DNA from: Streptomyces viridochromogenes DSM 40736
GTDB taxonomy: Bacteria; Actinomycetota; Actinomycetes; Streptomycetales; Streptomycetaceae
NCBI RefSeq assembly: GCF_000158955.1
Contig: NZ_GG657757.1
Span: 1,239,577 to 1,303,576 of the forward strand
Reading direction: 5' to 3'
Length of the DNA: 64,000 bases
In this document: positions 17,841-26,543 of the stretch, piece after piece
How the letters are laid out: each line of letters begins with the position of its first letter
Numbering within the stretch: position 1 is the stretch's first letter
Position numbers and translations under genes: made by a program
The notes under the pieces: model-generated
What the model was told of the DNA's origin: nothing
The model's input: only the letters and a program-made list of their open reading frames with translations
Databases searched by the model: none

Positions 17841-17896
17841 GGCTGGTCGCGCCCACGCGGCGGAGCCGCATATTGAACGCAGCCCCGCGCCCCTGA
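17841..17896. repeat. 56-bp intergenic repeat, copy A
   Basis: First of three nearly identical 56-bp copies in the window. Each starts GGCTGGTCGCG, contains the stem-loop GCGGC-GGA-GCCGC, and ends CCCCGCGCCC plus a few bases. This copy lies between the convergent TetR and peptide deformylase genes, reaching within two bases of the def stop codon. Confidence 0.8.
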
Positions 17897-17897
17897 G

Positions 17898-18443
17898 TTA
17901 CTCAGCCCGGCACCAGGAAGCCCGGGCCACCTGGCGCATCAGTTTGCGGTGGCGCCAGCCGCTCAGGTGGTCCGCGTAGATGCGGCCCTCCAGGTGGTCG
18001 TACTCGTGCTGGAGGCAGCGGGCGAAGAAGCCCGTGCCGTGCAGCGTGACGGGCTCTCCCGTCATCGTGAAGCCCTCGACCACCGCGTGGTCGTAACGCT
18101 CCGTTCCCGCCTCCAGGCCCGGCAGGGACAGGCAGCCCTCCGGGCCGCGGATCACCACTCCGTCCGTCTCGACCAGGCGCGGGTTGACCACGTGCCCCAG
18201 GTGGCGGACGTCCTCGTCGTCGGGGCAGTCGAAGACGAAGACCCGCAGCGGCTCGCCGATCTGGTTGGCGGCGAGGCCGACGCCCTGGGCGGCGTACATG
18301 GTCGCGAACAAGTCCTCGACGAGCCGGGCCAGTTCGGGGCCGAAGTCGGTGACCTCCGCGCAGGGCGTGTGGAGCACGGGGTCGCCGTGCAGGGTGAGGG
18401 GTCTCACGTTGCCGTGAGCGCCGGGGATGGGGCTCTGTCGCAT
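17898..18443 (-). CDS. def: Peptide deformylase
   Basis: A 181-residue metallo-enzyme that removes the formyl group from the N-terminal Met of new proteins. All three motifs are present: GVGLAANQ at about 54-61, EGCLS with the metal Cys at about 104, and HEYDH at about 146-150. The start MRQSPIPGAHGNVRPL is chosen as the family start; a 13-codon extension upstream is possible but unlikely. Streptomyces usually carries several paralogues, so this one need not be the essential copy. It stands alone, with its stop abutting repeat copy A. Confidence 0.94.
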   Translation of the reverse strand: MRQSPIPGAHGNVRPLTLHGDPVLHTPCAEVTDFGPELARLVEDLFATMYAAQGVGLAANQIGEPLRVFVFDCPDDEDVRHLGHVVNPRLVETDGVVIRGPEGCLSLPGLEAGTERYDHAVVEGFTMTGEPVTLHGTGFFARCLQHEYDHLEGRIYADHLSGWRHRKLMRQVARASWCRAE

Positions 18444-18505
18444 GGCGGCAAGAGTAAGGTCCTGTCGGTCCGCGCCTCCCACACGAGTTCGCCACAGTGC
18501 CGCGG

Positions 18506-18535
18506 TTCGGGAGTGCTAATGGATCTCGATAGGCT
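18506..18535 (+). promoter_or_regulatory. Candidate HrdB-type promoter of murT-gatD
   Basis: TTCGGG (18506-18511) and TAGGCT (18530-18535) are separated by 18 bases and lie 67 bases before the murT start. The pattern fits the TTGnnn / TAnnnT vegetative promoters of Streptomyces only in part, so this is a candidate by eye. Confidence 0.4.
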
Positions 18536-18601
18536 GAGGTCCACACCACGTGGCCGTCAGGCTTCAAAGCGCGGCGCGTACGCAAGGAGGATCGAGAACT
18601 G

Positions 18602-19840
18602 ATGGCAGGCAACTCGGACCCGCTCTCGCCGCGGGCCAAGCTGGCCGTGACCGCGGGCAAGGCGGTCGCAGCGGCATCCCGCGCCGCAGGGCGCGGCAGC
18701 GGTTCGGTGATCGGCGGCCGGGTGGCGCTCAAGCTCGACCCCGACCTCCTCGCCCGGCTCGCGCAGAACCTGGACGTGATCCTGGTCTCGGCGACGAACG
18801 GCAAGACCACCACCACCCGGCTCATCGCCGAGGCACTGCGAGCGGCCGGACCGGTCGTCTCCAACGCGCTCGGCGCCAACATGCCGGCCGGCATCACCTC
18901 GGCGCTCGCGGGCAGCTCGGACGCGCGGTACGGCGTGATCGAGGTCGACGAGAAGTACCTCGCGGGCGTCGCCCGGGACACCGCCCCGAAGTGCATCGCG
19001 CTGCTCAACCTCTCCCGCGACCAGCTCGACCGGGCCGCCGAGACGCGCATGCTCGCCGAGAACTGGCGGGAGGGACTCGCGGGCTCCAAGGCCGTGGTCG
19101 TCGCCAACTGCGACGACCCGCTGGTGGTCTGGGCGGCGTCCTCCTCCCCCAATGTGATCTGGGTCGCCGCCGGGCAGATGTGGAAGGACGACGCCTGGTC
19201 CTGCCCGTCGTGCGGCGGTGTGATGCAGCGCCCGGGCGACGACTGGTTCTGCGGTGAGTGCGGCTTCCGCCGTCCGACGCCGAGCTGGGCGCTCTCCGGC
19301 GACCACGTCCTCGACCCGCACGGCTCGGCCTGGCCGATCCACCTGCAGCTGCCCGGCCGCGCCAACAAGGCCAACGCCGCCTCCTCGGCCGCCGTCGCCG
19401 CCGTGTTCGGCGTGCCGCCGCAGGTCGCGCTGGAGCGCATGTACCAGGTGCAGGCGGTGGCCGGACGGTACGACGTGGTCCAGTTCCAGGGCCGTGACCT
19501 CCGGCTGCTGCTCGCGAAGAACCCGGCCGGCTGGCTGGAGACGTTCTCCCTGATCGATCCGCCGCCCACGCCGGTCATCCTGTCGGTGAACGCGCGCTCG
19601 GCCGACGGCACCGACACCTCCTGGCTGTGGGACGTCGACTACTCGCGCCTGACGGGCCACCCGATCTGCGTGATCGGCGACCGGAGGCTGGACCTGGCGG
19701 TGCGCCTGGAGGTCGCGAACCAGCATTTCCAGGTCTACGAGAACCTCGACCAGGCCGTACAGGCCTGCCCGCCGGGCCGGATCGAGGTCATCGCCAACTA
19801 CACGGCGTTCCAGGACCTGCGCCGCCGCGTCGGCAACTGA
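18602..19840 (+). CDS. murT: Lipid II isoglutaminyl synthase subunit MurT
   Basis: The 412-residue Mur-ligase-like subunit that, with GatD, amidates the alpha-carboxyl of D-glutamate in lipid II. The ATP loop reads VSATNGKTTTTRL at about 63-75. The MurT-specific four-cysteine zinc ribbon is CPSC at about 201-204 and CGEC at about 217-220. The C-terminal DUF1727 part contains SVNARSADGTDTSWLWDVDY (about 329-348) with the conserved Asp. An AAGGAGG site lies upstream of the ATG. It is followed by gatD after 23 bases, forming the usual two-gene operon. Amidated peptidoglycan is needed for D,D-crosslinking and lowers lysozyme sensitivity (family knowledge). Confidence 0.95.
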   Translation: MAGNSDPLSPRAKLAVTAGKAVAAASRAAGRGSGSVIGGRVALKLDPDLLARLAQNLDVILVSATNGKTTTTRLIAEALRAAGPVVSNALGANMPAGITSALAGSSDARYGVIEVDEKYLAGVARDTAPKCIALLNLSRDQLDRAAETRMLAENWREGLAGSKAVVVANCDDPLVVWAASSSPNVIWVAAGQMWKDDAWSCPSCGGVMQRPGDDWFCGECGFRRPTPSWALSGDHVLDPHGSAWPIHLQLPGRANKANAASSAAVAAVFGVPPQVALERMYQVQAVAGRYDVVQFQGRDLRLLLAKNPAGWLETFSLIDPPPTPVILSVNARSADGTDTSWLWDVDYSRLTGHPICVIGDRRLDLAVRLEVANQHFQVYENLDQAVQACPPGRIEVIANYTAFQDLRRRVGN

Positions 19841-19863
19841 GCACGAGACGTCAGGGGACTTTT

Positions 19864-20592
19864 GTGAGCGACAACCAACTGCGGGTCGTCTGGATCTATC
19901 CCGACCTGCTCAGCACCTACGGCGACCAGGGCAACGTCCTCGTCGTCGAGCGCCGGGCCCAGCAGCGCGGCCTGGACGTGGCCCGGCTCGACGTACGCAG
20001 CGACCAGCCGATCCCGACCTCCGGCGACATCTATCTGATCGGCGGCGGCGAGGACCGCCCGCAGCGGCTCGCCGCCGAGCGGCTGCGCCGGGACGGCGGA
20101 CTGCAGCGGGCCGTGGAGAACGGCGCCATCGTGTTCTCCGTGTGCGCCGGCTACCAGATCCTCGGCCACGAGTTCATCAACGACCTCGGCCAGCGCGAGC
20201 CCGGTCTCGGGCTGCTGGACGTCGTCTCCGTGCGGGGCGAGGGCGCGCGGTGCGTCGGTGACGTACTGGGCGACATCGATCCGCGTCTCGGGCTGCCCCC
20301 GCTGACCGGCTTCGAGAACCACCAGGGCGTCACCCACCTCGGCCCCACCGCCCGCCCGCTCGCCCGGGTGCAGTTCGGCAACGGCAACGGCACGGGCGAC
20401 GGCACGGAGGGCGCGTACAACGACACCGTCTTCGGCACGTACATGCACGGCCCCGTGCTCGCGCGCAACCCGCTGATCGCGGACCTGCTGCTGAAGCTGG
20501 CCCTCGACGTCAACGCGCTGCCGCCGACCGACGACCGCTGGTACGAGGCCCTGCGCGACGAGCGCATCGCCGCTGCTCAGCAGCCTGCCTAG
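19864..20592 (+). CDS. gatD: Lipid II isoglutaminyl synthase, glutamine amidotransferase subunit GatD
   Basis: The 242-residue class I glutamine amidotransferase (CobB/CobQ-like) that supplies ammonia to MurT. The nucleophile is in FSVCAGYQILG at about 92-102 (Cys near 95) and the catalytic His in GTYMHGPVL near 193. PDLLSTYGDQGNVLVV near 13 is the GatD signature. The start is a GTG with a weak AGGGGA site, and the gene follows murT closely. The G-N-G-N-G-T-G-D-G insertion near 178 is a low-complexity loop. Acts in the cytoplasm on lipid II precursor. Confidence 0.94.
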   Translation: MSDNQLRVVWIYPDLLSTYGDQGNVLVVERRAQQRGLDVARLDVRSDQPIPTSGDIYLIGGGEDRPQRLAAERLRRDGGLQRAVENGAIVFSVCAGYQILGHEFINDLGQREPGLGLLDVVSVRGEGARCVGDVLGDIDPRLGLPPLTGFENHQGVTHLGPTARPLARVQFGNGNGTGDGTEGAYNDTVFGTYMHGPVLARNPLIADLLLKLALDVNALPPTDDRWYEALRDERIAAAQQPA

Positions 20593-20700
20593 GCGCTGGT
20601 CCGCAGCCGGCCCGGGGTTCGCGTCAACCTGCTGGTCAACAGCCCGTCTGACGGCACATCCGCACAGGTGAGCGGGGTCGTCCAGCAGGCGGACGCGAGG

Positions 20701-20730
20701 TTCGGTCCAGCCCCCCGATGCCGCTAGGGT
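20701..20730 (+). promoter_or_regulatory. Candidate promoter of the phosphofructokinase gene
   Basis: TTCGGT (20701-20706) and TAGGGT (20725-20730) with an 18-base spacer lie 66 bases before the pfk ATG. The -10 fits the Streptomyces TAnnnT pattern; the -35 is weak. The rest of the roughly 200-base gap shows nothing else obvious. Confidence 0.4.
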
Positions 20731-20795
20731 GGCGGGGATTCGAGCCGGACAACGTGGTCCGGTCCCCGGCCCACGTTGAGAAGGTATTTCGGGCG

Positions 20796-21822
20796 ATGCG
20801 CATTGGTGTCCTCACGTCCGGCGGCGACTGCCCCGGCCTGAACGCCGTCATCCGGTCCGTCGTGCACCGCGCCGTCGTCGACCACGGCGACGAGGTCATC
20901 GGCTTCCGGGACGGCTGGAAGGGCCTCCTGGAGTGCGACTACCTCAAGCTCGACCTCGACGCGGTGGGTGGCATCCTCGCCCGCGGCGGCACGATTCTCG
21001 GGTCCTCCCGGGTCCAGCCCTCCCATCTGCGGGACGGCGTGGAGCGGGCCAAGGGCCATGTCGAGGAACTCGGCCTCGACGCGATCATCCCCATCGGCGG
21101 CGAGGGCACGCTCAAGGCGGCCCGGCTGATGTCCGACAGCGGTCTGCCCGTCGTGGGTGTGCCGAAGACCATCGACAACGACATCGCGGTCACGGACGTC
21201 ACCTTCGGCTTCGACACGGCCGTCGGAGTGGCGACCGAGGCCCTGGACCGCCTGAAGACCACGGCCGAGTCGCACCAGCGGGTGCTCGTGGTCGAGGTCA
21301 TGGGCCGGCACACCGGCTGGATCGCGCTGCACTCCGGCATGGCGGCCGGTGCGCACGCCATCGTCGTTCCGGAACGGCCCTTTCGACATAGAGGAACTGA
21401 CCAAGCGGGTCGGCGAGCGGTTCGAGGCGGGCAAGCGCTTCGCGATCGTGGTCGCGGCGGAGGGGGCCAAGCCCCGGGCCGGGACCATGGAGTTCGACGA
21501 GGGCGGCAAGGACATCTACGGGCACGAGCGGTTCGCCGGGATCGCCCGGCAGCTGTCCGTGGAGCTGGAGGGGCGGCTGGGGAAGGAAGCCCGGCCCGTC
21601 ATTCTCGGGCATGTGCAGCGAGGTGGTACGCCTACCGCCTATGACCGGGTGCTCGCCACGCGGTTCGGGTGGCATGCGGTGGAAGCCGTGCATCGCGGGG
21701 AGTTCGGGCAGATGACGGCGCTGCGGGGGACCGACATCGTGATGGTGTCCCTGGCCGAGGCCGTCAAGACGCTGAAGACGGTGCCGGAGGAACGGTACGA
21801 CGAGGCGGAGACCGTTCTCTGA
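20796..21822 (+). pseudogene. pfkA: 6-phosphofructokinase, single frameshift
   Basis: Phosphofructokinase, phosphorylating fructose 6-phosphate in glycolysis. Signatures are in place: [16 protein letters not shown] at 5-20, [11 protein letters not shown] near 105, [12 protein letters not shown] near 126, [10 protein letters not shown] near 170 and, after the break, [14 protein letters not shown]. The frame breaks at about 21378-21382, where CCCTTTCGAC should read CCCTTCGAC to give VVPERPFDIEEL; one T is extra. Corrected length is 341 residues, normal for Streptomyces. Gly in GGEGT with Lys in PKTIDND is the group III pattern that remains ATP-dependent (family knowledge). Because of the central role, a sequencing error is likely unless paralogues compensate. 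Confidence 0.88.
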
Positions 21823-21856
21823 GGTGATGCTCGTTCGCCGGGTGCGGGTCGTGTGT

Positions 21857-21912
21857 GGCTGATCGCGCCCACGCGGCGGAGCCGCAGATCGAACACAGCC
21901 CCGCGCCCCTGA
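21857..21912. repeat. 56-bp intergenic repeat, copy B
   Basis: Second copy of the element at 17841, with the same length and the same GCGGC-GGA-GCCGC core, differing at a handful of positions. It lies 34 bases after the pfk stop, just before a strong terminator. Confidence 0.8.
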
Positions 21913-21923
21913 AGGGCGATGAG

Positions 21924-21960
21924 CCGCCCCCGGTCGTAGCCGCGACCGGGGGCGGTTCTA
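21924..21960 (+). terminator. Strong hairpin terminator after pfk
   Basis: CCGCCCCCGGTCG (21924-21936) and CGACCGGGGGCGG (21943-21955) form a perfect 13-bp stem with a six-base loop, followed by TTCTACTCTT. It separates pfk transcription from the CtaG-like gene. Confidence 0.85.
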
Positions 21961-22013
21961 CTCTTGTGGGCGGACAGACTGCTGCACACCCCCACGAAAC
22001 AGGAGCCGGCGGA

Positions 22014-22964
22014 ATGGATCACAGCGGGCACGGCATGACCATGGATCTGCCGCCGTTCACGCTGGGACGAGGGCTGGAGTGGTCGGCGGACCCGTTCTTC
22101 CTCGTCGCCTGTCTCGTCGGGCTGGCGCTGTACGGGTGGGGTGTCGTGCGGCTGGTGCGGCGCGGGGACAAGTGGCCGGTGGGGCGGACCGTCGCCTACG
22201 TCATCGGTGTGCTGAGCATCATGCTCATGATGTGCACCCAGCTGAACGACTACGGCATGGTCATGTTCAGCGTGCACATGGTGCAGCACATGGTGATCAG
22301 CATGGTGTCGCCGATCCTGATCCTGCTCGGCGCGCCGATCACGCTGGCGCTGCGGGCGCTGCCGACAGCCGGGCGGGGTCGTAAGGGGCCCCGCGAGCTG
22401 CTGCTGATGTTCCTGCACAGCCGGTACATGCGGATCGTCACGCACCCGGCGTTCACGATCCCGCTGTTCATCGCGAGCCTGTACGGGCTGTACTTCACTC
22501 CGCTCTTCGACACCCTGATGGGCTCCAAGGCGGGGCACGTCGCGATGATGGTGCACTTCCTCGCCGTGGGCCTGGTGTTCTTCTGGCCGATCATGGGCGT
22601 GGACCCGGGGCCGAACCGGCCGGGCTACCTGATGCGGATGCTGGAGCTGTTCGCGGGCATGCCGTTCCACGCGTTCTTCGGGATCGCGCTGATGATGGCG
22701 TCCGAGCCGATGGTCGAGACGTTCAAGAACCCGCCCGCCTCGCTCGGCATCGAGGCGCTCTCCGACCAGAACGCGGCGGGCGGTATCGCCTGGGCGTTCA
22801 GCGAGATCCCCTCCGTGCTCGTGCTGGTCGCGCTGCTGTTCCAGTGGTACGCCTCGGATCAGCGGCAGGCCAGGCGCAAGGACCGGGCCGCGGACCGCGA
22901 CGGGGACAAGGAGCTCGAGGCGTACAACGCCTATCTGGCCTCCCTGAACGGACAGGGGCGCTAG
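22014..22964 (+). CDS. CtaG/Caa3-type cytochrome c oxidase assembly protein
   Basis: A 316-residue polytopic membrane protein with about seven hydrophobic segments. The N-terminus MDHSGHGMTMD is Met/His-rich, suiting copper binding. Internal motifs such as HMVQHMVISMVSPILILLGAP (split, about 88-108) and the M-M-V-H-F-L segment belong to the CtaG (caa3) family, which helps insert copper into cytochrome c oxidase. An AGGAG site lies eight bases upstream of the ATG. The C-terminal tail is charged and cytoplasmic. The assembly role is family knowledge; copper delivery is inferred. Confidence 0.88.
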   Translation: MDHSGHGMTMDLPPFTLGRGLEWSADPFFLVACLVGLALYGWGVVRLVRRGDKWPVGRTVAYVIGVLSIMLMMCTQLNDYGMVMFSVHMVQHMVISMVSPILILLGAPITLALRALPTAGRGRKGPRELLLMFLHSRYMRIVTHPAFTIPLFIASLYGLYFTPLFDTLMGSKAGHVAMMVHFLAVGLVFFWPIMGVDPGPNRPGYLMRMLELFAGMPFHAFFGIALMMASEPMVETFKNPPASLGIEALSDQNAAGGIAWAFSEIPSVLVLVALLFQWYASDQRQARRKDRAADRDGDKELEAYNAYLASLNGQGR

Positions 22965-23045
22965 AAACCTCTTGTGGCACGGCCCGTGCGCGCCGGACTT
23001 CCGGCAGGCACCATGGAGGGACCGGACCATGAGGAGGGTGTTGCG

Positions 23046-23225
23046 ATGCCCGGTTCCACGAACGGTTCGAACTCGACCAAGACCATGGGGGTACTCACCG
23101 TCGGCGGCCTCGTCATGGTGACGGCCTACACGGTGGCGCTCGGGAGCAACGGCTGGCTGTGGTTCGGCTGGGTCGTCCTGGGCCTGATCACCCTCGGGAT
23201 GGTGGTCACCTCGCGCAGCACCTGA
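23046..23225 (+). CDS. Small two-segment membrane protein
   Basis: A 59-residue protein with a Ser/Asn-rich N-terminus (MPGSTNGSNSTK) and two hydrophobic segments (about 14-32 and 37-54). GAGGAGGG upstream of the ATG supports translation. It lies 81 bases after the CtaG-like gene in the same direction and is conserved beside it in Streptomyces as far as I recall. Function unknown; it could accompany the oxidase assembly protein. Confidence 0.7.
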   Translation: MPGSTNGSNSTKTMGVLTVGGLVMVTAYTVALGSNGWLWFGWVVLGLITLGMVVTSRST

Positions 23226-23229
23226 CGGC

Positions 23230-24444
23230 TCACTCCCGGGTCAGCCGGCCCGCCGAGTGCACGCCCGGCTGGTACTTCGGGATCCGTACAGTGATCTTCA
23301 TCCCGGCGCCCGTGGCGGTCTCGATCACGAGGCCGTAGTCGTCGCCGTAGACCTGGCGGAGCCGGTCGTCGACGTTGGAGAGGCCGATGCCGCCCGAGGG
23401 GCTGACCTCGCGGGCGAGGATACGGCGCAGCAGGCCGGGGTCCATGCCGGCGCCGTCGTCCTCGATGACGACGAGGGCCTCGGCACCCGCGTCCTGGGCG
23501 GTGATCTGGATGTGGCACTTGCCCGAGGACACGGCCTTGCCCTCGAGTCCGTGTTTGACGGCGTTCTCGACGAGCGGCTGGAGGCAGAGGAAGGGCAGGG
23601 CGGCCGGCAGCACCTCCGGGGCGATCTGGAGGGTAACGGAGAGGCGGTCGCCGAAGCGGGCCCGCACCAGCGCCAGGTAGTGGTCGATGGCGTGGAGCTC
23701 GTCGGCGAGGGTGGTGAAGTCGCCGTGCCGGCGGAACGAGTAGCGGGTGAAGTCGGCGAACTCGAGGAGCAGTTCGCGGGCGCGCTCGGGGTCGGTGCGG
23801 ACGAACGAGGCGATCACCGCGAGCGAGTTGAAGATGAAATGAGGGGAGATCTGCGCCCGCAGCGCCCTGATCTCGGCCTCGATGAGACGGGTGCGGGACT
23901 GGTCGAGGTCGGCCAGCTCCAGCTGTACGGACACCCAGCGGGCCACCTCGCCGGCCGCCCGGACGAGCACGGCCGACTCACGGGGCGCGCACGCCACCAG
24001 GGCGCCGTGCACCCGCTCGTCGACGGTGAGCGGGGCGACGACCGCCCAGCGCACCGAGCAGTCGAGGATCTCGCAGGTGAGGCGGAAGGCCTCGCCGCGG
24101 CCGGTGTCCAGGGCGCCGGCGAGGCGTTCCATGATCTCGGTGCGGTGGTGGTCGCCGTCGCCGTCCCAGACCAGGACCTGCTCGCGGTCGGTGAGGCAGA
24201 GGGCGTCCGTGCCGAGCAGGGAGCGCAGCTTGCGGGCGGACTTGCGGGCGGTCTCCTCGGTCAGCCCGGCCCGCAGCGGGGGCGCGGCGAGGGAGGCGGT
24301 GTGCAGGGTCTCGAAGGTGGCGTGCTCGACGGGCGTGCCGAGGCCGCCGAGGCTCTTGGGACGGGCCGTGCGCCGGCCCAGCCAGACCCCCGCGGCCAGC
24401 ACCGGGAGCACGGCGACGCACAGGCCCGCCAGGAATCCGCTCAT
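23230..24444 (-). CDS. LytS-type sensor histidine kinase
   Basis: A 404-residue kinase of the LytS/YehU class. It has one N-terminal membrane segment (about 4-22), a GAF-like region (about 70-190), the histidine box QISPHFIFNSLAVI near 205 and a HATPase domain with LVENAVKHGLEG near 300, DDGAGMDP near 336 and GIGLSNVDDRL near 356. Its start overlaps the stop of the symporter gene by four bases. With only one membrane segment, it probably senses through the symporter or a cytoplasmic ligand. The partner is the LytTR regulator at 26544, three genes upstream in the same operon. Confidence 0.92.
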   Translation of the reverse strand: MSGFLAGLCVAVLPVLAAGVWLGRRTARPKSLGGLGTPVEHATFETLHTASLAAPPLRAGLTEETARKSARKLRSLLGTDALCLTDREQVLVWDGDGDHHRTEIMERLAGALDTGRGEAFRLTCEILDCSVRWAVVAPLTVDERVHGALVACAPRESAVLVRAAGEVARWVSVQLELADLDQSRTRLIEAEIRALRAQISPHFIFNSLAVIASFVRTDPERARELLLEFADFTRYSFRRHGDFTTLADELHAIDHYLALVRARFGDRLSVTLQIAPEVLPAALPFLCLQPLVENAVKHGLEGKAVSSGKCHIQITAQDAGAEALVVIEDDGAGMDPGLLRRILAREVSPSGGIGLSNVDDRLRQVYGDDYGLVIETATGAGMKITVRIPKYQPGVHSAGRLTRE

Positions 24445-26156
24445 GCCGTCACCTCCGTGCGCAGTTCCTCGGGCAGGTGGAACCGGGCCAGGACCGCCGC
24501 CGTGTCCGGCGGCACCCGGCCGGGAGTGGCCAGGGACACCAGGACCATGGTGAGGAAGCCCAGGGGCACCGACCAGAGCGCCGGCCAGGCGAGCAGGGCG
24601 TGCAGGGCGGCGCCCTCGCCCGGGTAGCCGGCCATGGTCGCGGCGACGGCGAGCAGGGCCGAGCCGCCGCCGACCAGCATCCCCGCCGCCGCGCCGGGCG
24701 GGGTCAGCCGGCGCCACCAGATGCCGAGGACGAGCAGTGGGCAGAACGAGGAGGCGGACACCGCGAAGGCGAGTCCCACGGCGTCGGCGACCGGGAGCCC
24801 GCCGACCAGGACGCTCGCCGCGAGAGGCATGGCCATGGCGAAGACGGTCCCGAGCCGGAAGTGCCGTACGCCCCGGGACGGCAGGACGTCCTGGGTGAGG
24901 ACGCCCGCGACCGCCATGGTCAGCCCCGAGGCGGTGGACAGGAACGCGGCGAAGGCGCCGCCCGCCACCAGCGCGCCCAGCAGATCGCCGCCCACTCCCC
25001 CGATCAGGCGGTCGGGCAGGAGCAGGACGGCGGCGTCCGTGTCACCGGTGAGGGTGAGCTCGGGGGCGTAGAGGCGGCCGAGTGCGCCGTAGACGGGTGG
25101 CAGCAGGTAGAAGGCGCCGACCAGACCCAGGACCGCGACGGTGGTGCGGCGGGCGGCGACGCCGTGCGGGCTGGTGTAGAAGCGGACCACGACGTGCGGC
25201 AGGCCCATGGTGCCGAGGAACGTGGCGAGGATCAGTCCGTACGTGGCGTACAGCGGGCGTTCCTCGCGGCTCTCGGCCTGGGTGGGCGACAGGTCGCCGC
25301 CGCCGCTGCGCTCGGCCTTGGGGACGGTCGCTCCCGCGGCGAAGGTGAGCCGGGTGCCGCGCTCGACGTGGTGGGTGCCGGCCGGGAGTTCGAGGCGGGT
25401 GCCGGCGTGCGTACGGCCGTCCACGGTGCCGCTCACCGTGACGGTCAGCGGCCGGTCCAGCTTCAGGTCGATGCTGTCGCCGACGCGGACGACGCGCTGC
25501 TCGCGGAAGCTCGCCGGTTCGTCGAAGGCGTGGCGGGGTGCTCCGTCGCTCTGCCAGGCGAGGACCAGGAAGAGGGCGGGGACGAGCAGGGCGGTGAGCT
25601 TCAGCCAGTACTGGAAGGCCTGGACGAAGGTGATACTGCGCATACCGCCGGCCGCGACCGTGGCGGTGACGACCACGGCGACGATCACCCCGCCGAGCCA
25701 GTCGGGCGCCCCGGTCAGCACGGTCAGGGTCAGTCCGGCGCCCTGGAGCTGGGGCAGCAGGTACAGCCAGCCGACGCCGACGACGAAGGCCCCGGCGAGC
25801 CGCCGTACGGCCTGGGAGTCGAGGCGGGCCTCGGCGAAGTCGGGCAGCGTGTAGGCGCCGGAGCGGCGCAGCGGGGCGGCGACGAAGAGCAGCAGGACCA
25901 GGTAGCCGGCGGTGTACCCGACCGGGTACCAGAGCATGTCGGGGCCCTGCACCAGGCCCAGGCCCGCTATGCCCAGGAAGGAGGCGGCGGAGAGGTACTC
26001 GCCGCTGATGGCGGCCGCGTTGAGGCGGGGACCGACGGTGCGGGAGGCGACGTAGAAGTCCGAGGTGGTGCGGGAGATGCGCAGCCCGAAGGCGCCGACC
26101 AGGACGGTCGCGACGACGACCAGGGCGACGGCGGGGACGGCGTAGCTGGAGTTCAT
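24441..26156 (-). CDS. Sodium/solute symporter (cation acetate symporter family)
   Basis: A 571-residue member of the SSS family with about 13 membrane segments, nearest to ActP/MctC-type monocarboxylate or acetate permeases. Signatures are GEYLSAASFLGIAGLG near 52 and AFAAFLSTASGLTMAVAG near 400. An extracytoplasmic insertion of roughly 100 residues (about 205-305, rich in strand-like segments) interrupts the normal helices, as in actinobacterial relatives. It is the third gene of a regulator - small membrane protein - symporter - kinase operon, so transport and signalling are linked. Substrate not proven; short carboxylates are most likely. Confidence 0.92.
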   Translation of the reverse strand: MNSSYAVPAVALVVVATVLVGAFGLRISRTTSDFYVASRTVGPRLNAAAISGEYLSAASFLGIAGLGLVQGPDMLWYPVGYTAGYLVLLLFVAAPLRRSGAYTLPDFAEARLDSQAVRRLAGAFVVGVGWLYLLPQLQGAGLTLTVLTGAPDWLGGVIVAVVVTATVAAGGMRSITFVQAFQYWLKLTALLVPALFLVLAWQSDGAPRHAFDEPASFREQRVVRVGDSIDLKLDRPLTVTVSGTVDGRTHAGTRLELPAGTHHVERGTRLTFAAGATVPKAERSGGGDLSPTQAESREERPLYATYGLILATFLGTMGLPHVVVRFYTSPHGVAARRTTVAVLGLVGAFYLLPPVYGALGRLYAPELTLTGDTDAAVLLLPDRLIGGVGGDLLGALVAGGAFAAFLSTASGLTMAVAGVLTQDVLPSRGVRHFRLGTVFAMAMPLAASVLVGGLPVADAVGLAFAVSASSFCPLLVLGIWWRRLTPPGAAAGMLVGGGSALLAVAATMAGYPGEGAALHALLAWPALWSVPLGFLTMVLVSLATPGRVPPDTAAVLARFHLPEELRTEVTA

Positions 26157-26181
26157 GGGTCGTGGGTGGGCCGGCCGCCGG

Positions 26182-26541
26182 TCAGCGGTCTTCGACGAGG
26201 CGTACGAAGTCGCGCTCGTTGCGCTCGGCGCGGCGGACGTACCAGCGGGCGAGCAGGACCAGCGGGGCGTAGAGACCGAAGCCGAGGACGGCCCACTCCA
26301 GGCGGCGGGCGTCGGGCATCGCCGCGAACAGCAGCGGCAGCGGGCCGACGAGCAGGCCGAGGATCGCGAACACGGTGAGGGCGGCGCGCAGTTGGGTGCG
26401 CATCAGGGAGCGGACGTAGGTGTGGCCGAGGGTGGTCTGTTCGTCGATCTCGGTGCGCGGACGGTAGTAGCCGGAGGCCCGGTGCGCGCGGCGGGGCGGG
26501 CCGGTGACGACGACGCGGCGTTCGGTGTGGTCCTGGGGCAC
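26182..26541 (-). CDS. Small membrane protein of the symporter operon (DUF485-like)
   Basis: A 119-residue protein with an N-terminal basic cytoplasmic part, two hydrophobic segments (about 53-73 and 81-100) and a charged tail (RRAERNERDFVRLVEDR). The layout is that of DUF485 proteins that accompany acetate-type SSS symporters, although the core sequence is diverged and the family call is inferred from position. It starts two bases after the regulator stop and ends 25 bases before the symporter gene. Probably a small subunit or stabiliser of the transporter. Confidence 0.75.
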   Translation of the reverse strand: MPQDHTERRVVVTGPPRRAHRASGYYRPRTEIDEQTTLGHTYVRSLMRTQLRAALTVFAILGLLVGPLPLLFAAMPDARRLEWAVLGFGLYAPLVLLARWYVRRAERNERDFVRLVEDR

Positions 26542-26543
26542 CG

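Noticed and set aside
24477..26378. A 633-codon open frame opposite the symporter
   Set aside because: Antisense shadow of a conserved membrane protein gene; Gly/Glu/Arg-rich, no recognisable domain.
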